Shown: positions 17,811 to 26,344, counted from the stretch's first letter. The stretch is 64,000 bases of DNA from Streptomyces sp. P9-A2 (GCF_036634175.1 NZ_JAZIFX010000001.1:2356001-2420000); one strand, 5' to 3'. Notes: generated by a model not told the origin, from the sequence alone. Translations and numbers: made by a program.

Positions 17811-19165
17811 ACGGTCGCACCTCCCTCGGCGGCGGTCCTGCCGTCCATCGGGTTCTTCGTGGCGAGCAGTCCGGTGAGCGTGCTCCTCATCCGGCGGGCG
17901 GCCGTCTCCGGCTTCGCGGAGCCCATCGTCGAGGAGACGACGAGCGGGCCGACGCGCTGGGCGAGGATGCCGGTGGACCCGGCGAACCACACCTTCGGCT
18001 CGGTGGCCTGGTGGTCCATCGCCGTGACGTACTCGTTCTGCGGCTCCAGTTCCCGGTACGCGGCCGAGGACAGGGTCGGCGTGTGGGCGGGGATGTGTCC
18101 GCCGCCCGCCCACTGCCGGGCGTGCTGGACGACGTAGGCGGCGAGCCGGTGCGCGCCCTCGTTGGCGGCGCCGCCCCGGTCCGACTGGTGCGGCAGGACG
18201 AAGGAGTGCGACTCGGCGTGGGTGGCCGGCTTGCCGAAGACGGGCGGCAGCGGGGTCGCGCCGTAGTCGACTTCCGCGGTGTCGAAGACGGGCACCGACC
18301 AGTTGCCCTCCCAGACGAAGGGGGCGCCGTTGACGAACTGTTCGGCACCCGCGCCGCCCCCGAAGCCCGGGTCGGCGTACCCGTCGGTGATGTGCCGGCG
18401 CAGGAACTCCAGGACCTGGACGGCCTTGTCGGTGTCGAAGGTGACCTCGGTGCGGGCGTCGTCGAACCAGGTGCCGCCGAGCTGGGTGTAGAAGGCGACG
18501 AAGAACCACCACTGGAAGTTCTGGTCGTTGACCCACAGGCCGATGGTCTGCAGCCCTTTCCCGGTGGCCTTCTTCGCCTCCTTCAGTACGCCGAACCACT
18601 CGTCGGCCGACGTCACGGGCACCATGCGCCCGTCGGCGCCGAGCAGGCCCGCCTTCCCCAGCACGTCCTTGCGGTAGAAGCAGAGCTGGACGTGGATGTC
18701 GAGCGGCAGGGCGTAGAGCTTGCCGTCGATGACGGCGCGCTTCCACAGTTCGGGGTTGAAGTCCTCCTCCCGCACGCCGTACTCGGCGAGCAGGCCGACG
18801 TCCCAGGGGTCCAGGAGGCGGCCCGGCGAGAAGCCGGTGACCCGGCCCAGGTGCATGACGCCGAGGTCCGGCGCCCTGTTGCCCGCCGCGGCCATGGCGA
18901 GCTTGGTGTAGAAGGGGCTGCCCCACTGGAGGGTGGAGTCCTTCACGTCGATGCCGGGGTTGTCCTTACGGAAGGCGTCCAGCATCGCGATCATGTTGTA
19001 GCCGTCGCCGCCGCTGAAGAGGTTCCAGTACCGCACCCGCGTACCGGCGTCGGAGGCCAGGGCGTCCGCGCCGGTGCCGAGGGCCGCGAAGCCGAAGCTG
19101 CCCGCGACCGTCAAGCCGCCCGCCGCGGCCAGTAAGTGCCTGCGATTCAGGCCAGGTCGTCCCAT
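17807..19165 (-). CDS. Sugar-binding protein of ABC importer, Tat-exported
   Basis: Extracellular solute-binding protein, family 1 (452 residues). The start at 19,165 is chosen because GAGGCAGG precedes it and the product then begins with a Tat-like signal: NRRHLLAAAGGLTVAGSFGF. There is no lipobox cysteine, unusual for a Gram-positive binding protein, so anchoring may use the uncleaved Tat helix. The family 1 pattern is present: VRYWNLFSGGDGYNMIAMLD near the mature N-terminus, FYTKLAMAAAGNRAPDLGVMH, YALPLDIHVQLCFYRKDVL and FVWEGNWSVP. It is first in the operon with two permeases and the arabinofuranosidase. An operator-like sequence lies 113 bases upstream. Confidence 0.9.
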   Translation of the reverse strand: MGRPGLNRRHLLAAAGGLTVAGSFGFAALGTGADALASDAGTRVRYWNLFSGGDGYNMIAMLDAFRKDNPGIDVKDSTLQWGSPFYTKLAMAAAGNRAPDLGVMHLGRVTGFSPGRLLDPWDVGLLAEYGVREEDFNPELWKRAVIDGKLYALPLDIHVQLCFYRKDVLGKAGLLGADGRMVPVTSADEWFGVLKEAKKATGKGLQTIGLWVNDQNFQWWFFVAFYTQLGGTWFDDARTEVTFDTDKAVQVLEFLRRHITDGYADPGFGGGAGAEQFVNGAPFVWEGNWSVPVFDTAEVDYGATPLPPVFGKPATHAESHSFVLPHQSDRGGAANEGAHRLAAYVVQHARQWAGGGHIPAHTPTLSSAAYRELEPQNEYVTAMDHQATEPKVWFAGSTGILAQRVGPLVVSSTMGSAKPETAARRMRSTLTGLLATKNPMDGRTAAEGGATV

Positions 19166-19277
19166 GCCCTGCCTCATCTGTCGAGGTGTCGTGTCGGAGA
19201 GGTGTGCGTGCAGGAGGTGCGCTCGTAGGAGGTGGCGCGGCATCCGAAGCGGGTGCCTCGGATGCCCGGGGCCACAT

Positions 19278-19292
19278 GTTCGACATATCGGA
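19278..19292. promoter_or_regulatory. Candidate IclR operator upstream of arabinoside operon
   Basis: GTTCGACATATCGGA is a near-palindrome (TTCGA-N4-TCGGA) in the 304-base gap between the leftward sugar operon and the rightward zincin-like gene. An almost identical sequence, GTTCGATATATCAAC, lies upstream of the IclR gene at 25,803. A further palindrome TTCGAA follows at about 19,306. Otherwise I see nothing in this gap. Confidence 0.5.
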
Positions 19293-19469
19293 TGACGCCC
19301 GTAACTTCGAACGGACCGTAAGGGGCGGGCGCGGGCACGTCAATGCTTCGGACAAGATCTCGGAGCCTGGCCGACGGGACACCTGTTCGCATGACGTGAA
19401 CCCTCACGGCGCGTAGTCTCGGACGGCCTTGAGATCACCCGGGGGAACAGGGAAACAAGGGAGAGAGCG

Positions 19470-20018
19470 GTGCGTACCAGGAAGGAGATGCGTCGTCTCG
19501 CCGACGCACTCATCGAGCCCATCCGGGTGCCGGTGCCCGCCGAGCCCGAGGCCCTGTTCAACGCGCTCGTCGCCTCCGTCGGCGCCTGGCGGGGACGTGA
19601 AGTCCTCGTCCACCGGGCGGCGTTCCCCCCGCACACCGCGAGCGGACTGTGGCTGGAGCGGGAGAGCCACGACGACGTGGTGGTGGACGAACGGGCGGCC
19701 GCGTGGCACCAGATCGTGATCTTCTGCCACGAGGTGTGGCACATGAACCGGCGGCGGATGGAAACGGAAGCGGGATCCGGAGGACGCCGGACGGCAGAGT
19801 TCACGAACCGTCGATCCGTCGCGGCGCGAACCGACTTCAGCCTCGCCGAGGAGCAGGAGGCCGACCGTTTCGGCATGCTGATGGGTCGTCGGCTGCGCAC
19901 CTTGCTGGACGCCTCCACCGACTCCGTGTTCGCCGCCGGGGGCGGCGGCTCCGGCGAACCGCAGGACCTCGCCGGACGCATCGGGGCCGCGCTCAACCAC
20001 CGCGGGACGAGACGATGA
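19470..20018 (+). CDS. ImmA/IrrE-like zincin (ParH-like) protein
   Basis: Small cytoplasmic protein (182 residues) with a zinc-protease signature: HQIVIFCHEVWHMN (about 82-95) contains HEVWH, an HExxH motif, and a downstream glutamate cluster SLAEEQEADRFG (about 124-135) can supply the third ligand. This matches the ImmA/IrrE (peptidase M78) layout seen in Streptomyces proteins annotated as ParH-like or toxin-component proteins. It starts with GTG after AAGGGAG. There is no helix-turn-helix partner next to it. Its stop overlaps the start of the membrane-protein gene in ATGA, so it is the first gene of a coupled operon. A regulatory protease acting on a repressor is the family role; the target here is unknown. 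Confidence 0.75.
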   Translation: MRTRKEMRRLADALIEPIRVPVPAEPEALFNALVASVGAWRGREVLVHRAAFPPHTASGLWLERESHDDVVVDERAAAWHQIVIFCHEVWHMNRRRMETEAGSGGRRTAEFTNRRSVAARTDFSLAEEQEADRFGMLMGRRLRTLLDASTDSVFAAGGGGSGEPQDLAGRIGAALNHRGTRR

Positions 20019-21262
20019 ACGGTCTGATCAACTACGCCAGTTGCGGAGTGCTGTGGCTCGGTCTGCTGGTGCGGGCCCCGGATCTGCTGCGGCACCGGCG
20101 CGATCCGTATCTGCGCTCCATCTGCGCGGTGCTGGGGCTGGCCGGGCTCTGCTTCCTCCTCGGGGCACCGCCGACGGTGGGCGCGGTCAACCGCCTCGGT
20201 GGAGTGCCGAACCTGGCGGCGCCGCTGACGTACGCGGCGATCATCGCCTACGGCGCCGCCTCCCAGGTCCTCATCGTCCACTGGCGCGGCGGCCCCGGGG
20301 TGCGCCGCACCGCCCGCCGCTGGATCCTCGCCTACACCGGCGTCCTGATCGGGGTGGCGGTGACCTTCGCCCTCGGGGACGCGCCGGTGGAACGCCGCAC
20401 CGACCTGGACACCTACTACGCGACGACCCCGTACCTGGCGCAGATGATCGTGCTGTACCTCGTCGCGCACCTCATCGCGGTGACCGTGACCGCGGTGACG
20501 TCACTGCGCTGGGCGCGCCGGGTGCGGGGCGGACTGCGGGCGGGCCTGACGCTGATGGGAGTGGGCGCGCTGTGCGGCACCGGCTACAGCGTGGCCAAGC
20601 TCGTCGCGGTGGCCGCCCGCTGGTCCGGCCGGGACTGGACGGCACTCGGCACCGCCGTCTCCCCGGCCGCCGCGGGGCTGGGCGCGCTGCTGACGGTCGT
20701 CGGGGTGCTGGTACCGCTGGTCACGCCCCGGGTGGCCCGGTGGGGGCGGACCCTGCGGACGTACGCCCGGCTCGAACCGCTGGAGCGGGCGCTCGACGAC
20801 CTGCTCGTCCGCCGGACGCTGCGGCTGCCCCGGCCCCGGCTCGCGTCCCCCGCCGCCCTCCTCGTATGGCGCCAGACCAGCATCCACAACGCGCTGAGCC
20901 ACCTGGACGCCTACTTCGACCGGGACCTGTTCGACCGGACCCGCGCGTCCGCGCTCCGCACGACGGCCGATCCCGAGTGGGCCGAGGCCGCCGCCTGGGC
21001 CGCCGTGATCGTCACCGCGGTACGGGACGAGGCCGCACCCGGACGTCACCTGCCGCCGGCCCACGGCACCGGACGGTTCCTCGACCGGATCCCGGGGCCG
21101 GCCGGACTGGCCCTGATCGCCGACGCCCTGGCCGGCACCGCCCCGGCCGCACCCGCCGCCCCGGTGCCGCGGGCCGCACCGGTGGCACCGGTCACGCCTG
21201 TGCCGCCGACGGCTCCGGCGCCCTCCGCCACGGCACCCCCGGCACCGACGGGAGTCATATGA
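20015..21262 (+). CDS. MAB_1171c-family multispan membrane protein (copy 1)
   Basis: Integral membrane protein of 415 residues. The first about 240 residues hold seven hydrophobic spans (NGLINYASCGVLWLGLLVRA, ICAVLGLAGLCFLLG, ILAYTGVLIGVAVTFAL, AQMIVLYLVAHLIAVTVTAV among them). A cytoplasmic helical tail begins VARWGRTLRTYARLEPLERAL. The conserved NRLGGVPNL and TDLDTYYATTPY segments (about 68-76 and 129-141) are shared with the second copy downstream; I recognise the pair as the putative transporter family named after MAB_1171c. The last 45 residues are Ala/Pro repeats. Substrate is unknown. Both ends overlap neighbours by ATGA. Confidence 0.75.
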   Translation: MNGLINYASCGVLWLGLLVRAPDLLRHRRDPYLRSICAVLGLAGLCFLLGAPPTVGAVNRLGGVPNLAAPLTYAAIIAYGAASQVLIVHWRGGPGVRRTARRWILAYTGVLIGVAVTFALGDAPVERRTDLDTYYATTPYLAQMIVLYLVAHLIAVTVTAVTSLRWARRVRGGLRAGLTLMGVGALCGTGYSVAKLVAVAARWSGRDWTALGTAVSPAAAGLGALLTVVGVLVPLVTPRVARWGRTLRTYARLEPLERALDDLLVRRTLRLPRPRLASPAALLVWRQTSIHNALSHLDAYFDRDLFDRTRASALRTTADPEWAEAAAWAAVIVTAVRDEAAPGRHLPPAHGTGRFLDRIPGPAGLALIADALAGTAPAAPAAPVPRAAPVAPVTPVPPTAPAPSATAPPAPTGVI

Positions 21263-21414
21263 ACCCCGACACCCCCGACCGTCACGGCAGCCCCGACACC
21301 CCCGACCGTCACGGCGGCCCCGATGCCCTCGGCGGTCCCGATGTCCGCGGCGGCCGTGGCCGCCGGTCCGGCGAGGCCGGGCACACCGCGCCGCCAGGGA
21401 GCCGTACGGCATGA
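21259..21414 (+). CDS. Small coupled ORF, 51 aa, Pro/Asp/Gly repeat
   Basis: A 51-codon frame exactly bridges the two MAB_1171c-like genes: its ATG overlaps the upstream stop (ATGA at 21,259) and its stop overlaps the downstream start (ATGA at 21,411). The product is hydrophilic and repetitive; PDTPDRHGSPDTPDRHGGPD derives from a 24-base tandem duplication. It has no hydrophobic segment and no known domain. It may be a real peptide, or merely a reading frame that carries ribosomes from one membrane-protein gene to the next. Confidence 0.45.
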   Translation: MNPDTPDRHGSPDTPDRHGGPDALGGPDVRGGRGRRSGEAGHTAPPGSRTA

Positions 21415-22655
21415 GTCTCGTCGTGTACCTGGCCGCCTTCATGCTGGGGATCTCCTCCGTCCTGGTGCGGCGCCGCCCGCGCACCGCCCTGCGCGACCCG
21501 CTGACGCTGTCCACCTGCGTGGCGATCGCGCTCGCCGCCCTGGTCTTCGTCTGTGCCGCCCCGGCGACCCTGGCCGCCGTCAACGAGCTCACCGGCATCC
21601 CCAACTTCGGTGCGCCGCTGACCTACGGGATGCTCTCCGCGTACAGCTGCGCCGCGCTCGTCCTGCTGATCAACTGGCGGGGCGGGCCCCGCGAGCTGGT
21701 GCGGCGCATGGTGCTGCGCAGCGTCGCCGCGTACGGGCTGCTGGTGCTCGCCATCGTCGTCCTGTTCGCGCTCGCCGACGCGGGCACCGAGCGGCTGACC
21801 GACCTCGACACGTACTACGCCAACACCCCGTTCATGCGGGAGATGATCCTGCTGTACCTGCTCGGGCACAGCGCGGCCATGCTGGTCATGTGCGTGGTGT
21901 GCCTGAAATGGGCCCGTGAGGTCACCGGGCTGCTGCGCACCGGGCTGTGGCTGATCCTGCTGGGCACGCTGCTGGACGTGGTGGGCTTCCAGCTGACCAA
22001 GTACACGGCGGTCGTGGCCCGTTGGCACGGGCATGACCTCGACTTCCTGTCCACCGACGTCGCCCCGCCGATGGCCTCGCTGGGCGCGGTGCTGTGCTCG
22101 GCGGGATTCGTGCTGCCGAGGCTGCTGCCCCCGACGCTCGCCCAGTGGCGGGGGCTGCTCGACCACCGGCGGCTGGCTCCCCTGTGGTACCTCGTACGGT
22201 CGGCGTCCACCGCTCCCAAGCCGCCCACCGCCTGGTGGCAGCTCCCCCAGGTCCGGCTGCAGTGGCGCGAGGTCTCCATCCACGACGCCCTGCTCGCGCT
22301 GGCACCGTACTTCGACCACCGCGTCCGTGAACGGGCGCGGGACGACGCCCTGGCCGCCGGGCGCTCCCCCCACGAGGCCCGGCTGGCGGCGGAGGCCGCC
22401 CTGCTCGCCGACGCCGCGCGCCGGGCCGCCGCCCGCGAGGAACCGCCCCGGACGGACGGCAGTTACCGGCTGCACGCCACCGAGGTCCTGGGGACGAGCG
22501 GGCTGGTGGAACTGGCCCGGGCGCTGGACCGGGAGCGTGACCGTCCTTCCCCCGCCACTCCCCACACCCCCCACACGCCTCCCGCGCCCGACGGCGCGGG
22601 GCCGAACTCCATGGCTGGACCCATGGCAGAACCCGAGGAGCCCCATGTCGCGTAG
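21411..22655 (+). CDS. MAB_1171c-family multispan membrane protein (copy 2)
   Basis: Second membrane protein of the same family (414 residues) with the same layout: seven N-terminal spans, conserved NELTGIPNF and TDLDTYYANTPF segments, LRTGLWLILLGTLLDVVGFQ, and a cytoplasmic helical tail of about 170 residues that ends in a Pro/His-rich stretch. The tail segment WREVSIHDALLALAPYFDH corresponds to WRQTSIHNALSHLDAYFDR in copy 1. Two divergent paralogues next to each other suggest a heterodimer. The last 11 bases overlap the flavoprotein gene. Confidence 0.75.
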   Translation: MSLVVYLAAFMLGISSVLVRRRPRTALRDPLTLSTCVAIALAALVFVCAAPATLAAVNELTGIPNFGAPLTYGMLSAYSCAALVLLINWRGGPRELVRRMVLRSVAAYGLLVLAIVVLFALADAGTERLTDLDTYYANTPFMREMILLYLLGHSAAMLVMCVVCLKWAREVTGLLRTGLWLILLGTLLDVVGFQLTKYTAVVARWHGHDLDFLSTDVAPPMASLGAVLCSAGFVLPRLLPPTLAQWRGLLDHRRLAPLWYLVRSASTAPKPPTAWWQLPQVRLQWREVSIHDALLALAPYFDHRVRERARDDALAAGRSPHEARLAAEAALLADAARRAAAREEPPRTDGSYRLHATEVLGTSGLVELARALDRERDRPSPATPHTPHTPPAPDGAGPNSMAGPMAEPEEPHVA

Positions 22656-24084
22656 AGCTGTCGTCATCGGTGCCGGGCTGGCCGGCATGCTGGCAGCGGC
22701 CGCCCTGTCCGACGCCGGAGCGGACGAGGTGATCGTGCTGGACCGCGACGGTCTGCCCGCCGGCCCCGAGCACCGCCGGGGCCTGCCGCAGGGGCACCAC
22801 GCGCATCTGCTGATGCCGGGCGGGCTGGACGCCATGGAGGAACTGCTGCCGGGCGTGGATCCACGGGGACGGCTGCTCGCCGCCGGCGCGCACGAGGTCT
22901 CCCTCAGCTCGGGCATGCTGGCCCTCACCTCCGAGGGCTGGCTGAGGCGGTGGCGGCGCGCGGGACCGGTCATGCTGACGTGCACCCGGCCGCTGCTGGA
23001 CTGGGTGATACGGACCGCGGTGCTGGAACACGCGCCGGTCGAGATCCGCAGGGCGGCGGTGACCGGGCTGACGGGATCCGCCGGGCGGGTGCACGGAGTA
23101 CGGGTGGCGGCGCCGCCCGGCGGCGGGGAGAACCGCCGCACGGTCCGTGACGAGGAAGAGGAACTCGACGCGGACCTCGTCGTCGACGCGAGCGGGCGCG
23201 GTACGCGGGTCGTGACCTGGCTGGACGGGATCGGTCTTTCCGGCATCCGGGAGCGGACCGTGGACTCCGGTCTGGTCAACGCGACGCGTCTGTACCGGGT
23301 GCCGGAGGGTGCGGAAAGGTTCCCGCTGACGATCGTGCAGGCGAACCCGTTCGTCTCCCGGCCGGCGCGGAGCGCGATGGTCATGCCGGTCGAGGGCGGC
23401 CGGTGGCTGGTGAGCTGCGGCGGCTCACGCGGTGGTGAGCCGCCCGCCGACCCGGAGGGCTTCCTGCGGTACATGCTCGACCTGCCGGACCCGATCGTGG
23501 GCCGACTGGTCTCCGGCGCCGAACCGCTCACCGACATCCATCTGAGCCGGTCGACGAGCAATGTGCGGCGCTATCTGGAGAAGGCGCCCCGGTGGCCGGA
23601 CGGCTTCGTCGCCCTCGGGGACGCGCTGGCCACCTTCAACCCCGCGTACGGGCACGGCATGTCGGTGGCCGCGTTCGGCGCGCGGGTCCTCGGCCGGGAG
23701 CTGAACGGGGTGGCCGGTGACCTCGGCGCGCCCGGTCTCGCCCGGCGGGTGCAGCGGGGCGCGGCGCGGGTGGCGGAGGCCGCCTGGTCCATGGCGGTCA
23801 GTCAGGACGTGCTGTACCCGGGGGTGCGCGGTGGTACGCCGACCGTCGCCGACCGCGTCGTCTCCGCGTACACGCGGCGCGTCACGCGGGCGGCCACCGG
23901 TTCGTACCCGGCGGCCTCGGCGCTCTGGGGCGTCACCGGTCTGCGCGCGTCCCCGGCCCGGATGTTCCACCCTGCCACGGTGCTCGCCACCGTCGCCGGC
24001 TCCCCCCTGCCCCCGTCGACCCGGCCGCCGATGACCTCCGGCGAGCGGAAGGTCCTCGAGCGGCTGGATCGTACGGAGGTGTGA
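22645..24084 (+). CDS. FAD-dependent monooxygenase/oxidoreductase
   Basis: Flavoprotein of 479 residues. The N-terminal Rossmann fingerprint is VVIGAGLAGMLAAAALSDAG (GxGxxG at 8-13) followed by VLDRDG. The second FAD motif, GFVALGDALATFNPAYGHGM (about 321-340), is typical of group A aromatic hydroxylases and geranylgeranyl reductase-like enzymes. DADLVVDASGRGTR (about 175-190) is the DG-like motif. The start ATG has GAGGAG upstream and overlaps the preceding gene by 11 bases, making it the last gene of the operon that starts with the zincin-like protein. No reductase or acyl-carrier partner is near. The substrate is unknown; a lipid or terpenoid is plausible because of the membrane-protein partners. 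Confidence 0.85.
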   Translation: MSRRAVVIGAGLAGMLAAAALSDAGADEVIVLDRDGLPAGPEHRRGLPQGHHAHLLMPGGLDAMEELLPGVDPRGRLLAAGAHEVSLSSGMLALTSEGWLRRWRRAGPVMLTCTRPLLDWVIRTAVLEHAPVEIRRAAVTGLTGSAGRVHGVRVAAPPGGGENRRTVRDEEEELDADLVVDASGRGTRVVTWLDGIGLSGIRERTVDSGLVNATRLYRVPEGAERFPLTIVQANPFVSRPARSAMVMPVEGGRWLVSCGGSRGGEPPADPEGFLRYMLDLPDPIVGRLVSGAEPLTDIHLSRSTSNVRRYLEKAPRWPDGFVALGDALATFNPAYGHGMSVAAFGARVLGRELNGVAGDLGAPGLARRVQRGAARVAEAAWSMAVSQDVLYPGVRGGTPTVADRVVSAYTRRVTRAATGSYPAASALWGVTGLRASPARMFHPATVLATVAGSPLPPSTRPPMTSGERKVLERLDRTEV

Positions 24085-24100
24085 ACACCGGGCCGGACAG

Positions 24101-24128
24101 GCCCCGGCCCCGGGAAGGGAACCGGGGC
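24101..24128. terminator. Bidirectional terminator hairpin
   Basis: GCCCCGG (24,101-24,107) and CCGGGGC (24,122-24,128) form a 7-bp stem between the convergent flavoprotein and SMP-30 genes. Confidence 0.6.
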
Positions 24129-24133
24129 GTGCG

Positions 24134-25003
24134 TCAGCCCGCGAAGGCGGGCTGGGCCACGCCCCGGCCCGCGTCCGGGACCACCAGGAGCGAGCCGGCC
24201 AGGGGCGGTGCGGGGTCCAGGCCCACGCGGGCCGTGGTGATGTACAGGTCGGTCAGGCCGGGGCCGCCGAAGGCGCAGGCGGTGACGCGCGGGACCGGGA
24301 GTCCGATCACCCGGTCCAGGGCGCCGGACGGGGTGTAGCGGCGTACCGCGGCGCCGTCCCACAGCGCCACCCACACACAGCCCTCGGCGTCGACGGTGAG
24401 GCCGTCGGGGAAGCCCGCACCGTCCTCGATCACGGCCAGCGGGCGGCGGCCGGTGACCCTGCCGGTGTCCGCGTCGTGGTCGAAGACGTCGATACGGCGG
24501 GTGGGGGTGTCGATGTAGTACATCAGGCGCCCGTCGGGGCTCCAGCCGGTGCCGTTGCTCACCGTCACGTCGTCGAGGACGAGTTCGGCGGTGCCGTCGC
24601 CGGTGACGCGCGCGAGCGTGCCGCCGCCGGTGGCCTCGTCGTAGCGCATGGTGCCGGCCCACAGGGCGCCGTCGGGGGCGACGGCGGCGTCGTTGCCGCG
24701 GCGGCCGGGGACGGGCTCGTGGCGCAGCCAGCGGAAGGTGTCGTCGGGGTCGAGCAGGCCGATGCCGTCCCGCAGGTTGAGGACCAGGCCGCCGCCCGCG
24801 CGGGGCTTGACCGCGCCCACGTGCTGTTCGGTCCGGCGCAGGGTGCGCCGGCCGGTGGCCGGATCGTAGCTGTGCAACCGGGAGTCGAGGATGTCGATCC
24901 ACAGGAGGCGGCCGGTCGCGGGGTCCCAGGTGGGGCCCTCGCCGAGGGCGGACTCCGCCCGGACCGCCACCTCGTACGGGGCGCCGTCACGCGTCGTCGT
25001 CAT
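24134..25003 (-). CDS. SMP-30/gluconolactonase-family lactonase
   Basis: Six-bladed beta-propeller hydrolase (289 residues) opening sugar lactones. Metal-binding residues of the family are visible: E22 in ALGEGPTWD, the asparagine in VSNGTGWSPD (about 150-155), and the aspartate in FPDGLTVDAEG (about 200-205). Its gene overlaps the IclR gene by ATGA, so the two form one unit. Given the IclR operator shared with the arabinofuranosidase operon, hydrolysis of L-arabinono-lactone in an oxidative arabinose route is a reasonable guess; no other enzyme of that route is in the window. No signal peptide. Confidence 0.88.
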   Translation of the reverse strand: MTTTRDGAPYEVAVRAESALGEGPTWDPATGRLLWIDILDSRLHSYDPATGRRTLRRTEQHVGAVKPRAGGGLVLNLRDGIGLLDPDDTFRWLRHEPVPGRRGNDAAVAPDGALWAGTMRYDEATGGGTLARVTGDGTAELVLDDVTVSNGTGWSPDGRLMYYIDTPTRRIDVFDHDADTGRVTGRRPLAVIEDGAGFPDGLTVDAEGCVWVALWDGAAVRRYTPSGALDRVIGLPVPRVTACAFGGPGLTDLYITTARVGLDPAPPLAGSLLVVPDAGRGVAQPAFAG

Positions 25004-25773
25004 GGTGTCCTCCGGTGGCCGAGGCGCTCGGACAGGTCGTCGGCGCCCTTGGCGGCGAGCTGTTCCAGCTCGGCGAGGCGGGCGTCGCTCCAGCGGATCA
25101 TCGGTACGGAGATGGACAGCGCGGCGACCACCTGTCCGGTGCGGTCGCGGACCGGGGCGGCCACGCAGCTGACGTCCGGGTTGGACTCACGGCTCTCCAC
25201 GGCGACGCCCCGGGCCCGGATCCGTGCGAGGGCCTCGCGCAGGGCGGCCGGGTCGGTGATGCTGTTGGGGGTCATCGCGGCCAGCTCGGCGTCGTCGGGC
25301 AGGCGCGCGGCGAGTTCCCTCTCGGGGAGGGAGGCCAGCAGCATCTTGCCCACGGAGGTGCAGTGCGCCGGCAGCCGGCGGCCGGCCGCCGACACCATCC
25401 GTACCGCGTGGGTGGAGTCCACCTTGGCGATGTAGATGACGTCGGTGTCCTCCAGGATCGCCACGTGCACCGTCTCGTCGCAGGTCTCGGCGACGGACCG
25501 GGCCACCTGCTGGCCCTCGGCGGCGAGGTCGAGGTGCTCGGCGTAGCGGGCGCCGAGCTGGTACGGGCGTACGCCGAGCCGGTAGCGGCCGGGCCGGCCG
25601 GTCACCGGGACGATGTACTTCCGGGCGGCGAGCGTGGTCACCAGTTCGTGCACGGTGGTGCGTGGCAGTTGGAGCCTGCGCACGATGTCGGGGGCGGAGA
25701 GCGTTCCGTCCCCGTCGAGGAAGAGCTCGAGAATGTCGAGAGCCCGGGTCACGGCTGGTACGAGGCGTCCCAC
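25000..25773 (-). CDS. IclR-family transcriptional regulator
   Basis: Effector-responsive repressor or activator of 257 residues. The N-terminal winged helix is at about 8-70 (LDILELFLDGDGTLSAPDIV, LPRTTVHELVTTLAARKYIV). The C-terminal IclR effector domain has the characteristic HCTSVGKMLLASLP (about 137-150) and the late VAAPVRDRTGQVVAALSISV. It reads with the lactonase gene. The sequence GTTCGATATATCAAC at 25,803 upstream of it recurs before the arabinoside transport operon, suggesting autoregulation plus control of that operon. Confidence 0.93.
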   Translation of the reverse strand: MGRLVPAVTRALDILELFLDGDGTLSAPDIVRRLQLPRTTVHELVTTLAARKYIVPVTGRPGRYRLGVRPYQLGARYAEHLDLAAEGQQVARSVAETCDETVHVAILEDTDVIYIAKVDSTHAVRMVSAAGRRLPAHCTSVGKMLLASLPERELAARLPDDAELAAMTPNSITDPAALREALARIRARGVAVESRESNPDVSCVAAPVRDRTGQVVAALSISVPMIRWSDARLAELEQLAAKGADDLSERLGHRRTP

Positions 25774-25802
25774 GGCCGGCCCCTCCCTGTCTGTCTCAGC
25801 CC

Positions 25803-25817
25803 GTTCGATATATCAAC
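25803..25817. promoter_or_regulatory. Candidate IclR operator upstream of iclR gene
   Basis: GTTCGATATATCAAC lies 30 bases upstream of the IclR start. The imperfect palindrome TTCGA-N4-TCAAC shares GTTCGAYATATC with 19,278-19,289. Confidence 0.5.
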
Positions 25818-25849
25818 AGGCGATCGGAATGACGAACACACAGGCTAGC

Positions 25850-26344
25850 CATCCGGACCCACCCGGGCAATGCCCTCCCGAGGAACCGACACCGTCCCCG
25901 CCGGCCGACCCGGCCCTGACGGTCCGACCCACCCTTGCCCACCTCGACCCTCCTACCAGCCCCACCAGCCCTGACAGGCCCACCGGCCTCACCCGTCCTG
26001 GCAGACCCACCGGCCTCACCCTCACCCGTCCTGCCAGTCATGCCGACTCTGCCGGTCCTACCGTCTCGCGCCGGACCCCGCCTGCCCGGCTGGTCGTGAC
26101 TGACCTGTCTGCCCCGCCTGCCTGGCTGGTCCTGGCAGCCCTGCCCACCGGTGCCGGCAACCCCGCCGGCACCACTCGTCCAACCGGCCCGCCTGCCCGG
26201 CTGGTCCTGACCGTCCGACCGGCCCTTGCCCGCCCTGCCTGCTCCACCGTTCCTGTCTGGTCCGCCGGTCCCGCCTGCTCCTCCTGCTCCACCGGCCCCG
26301 CCTACCCAGCCGGTCCGGCCCGACCCGGCCCGGCCCGGCCCCGG
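25850..26344. repeat. Low-complexity Pro/Gly-like repeat tract without a credible gene
   Basis: About 500 bases between the iclR promoter and the second PucR gene are built of degenerate repeats of CCGGCC, CCTGCC and CACCGGCC. The best copies are CCCACCGGCCTCACCC (about 25,979 and 26,004) and GCCCGGCTGGTC (about 26,085 and 26,198). All frames read as Gly/Ala/Arg/Thr- or Pro-rich low-complexity sequence with no start preceded by a good ribosome-binding site. I treat it as expanded non-coding repeat, not a collagen-like gene. Confidence 0.6.

Noticed and set aside
16869..18926. 685-codon version of the MalF-like permease
   Set aside because: The first about 370 codons run out of frame through the binding-protein gene; the ATG at 17,810 coupled by ATGA is the natural start.
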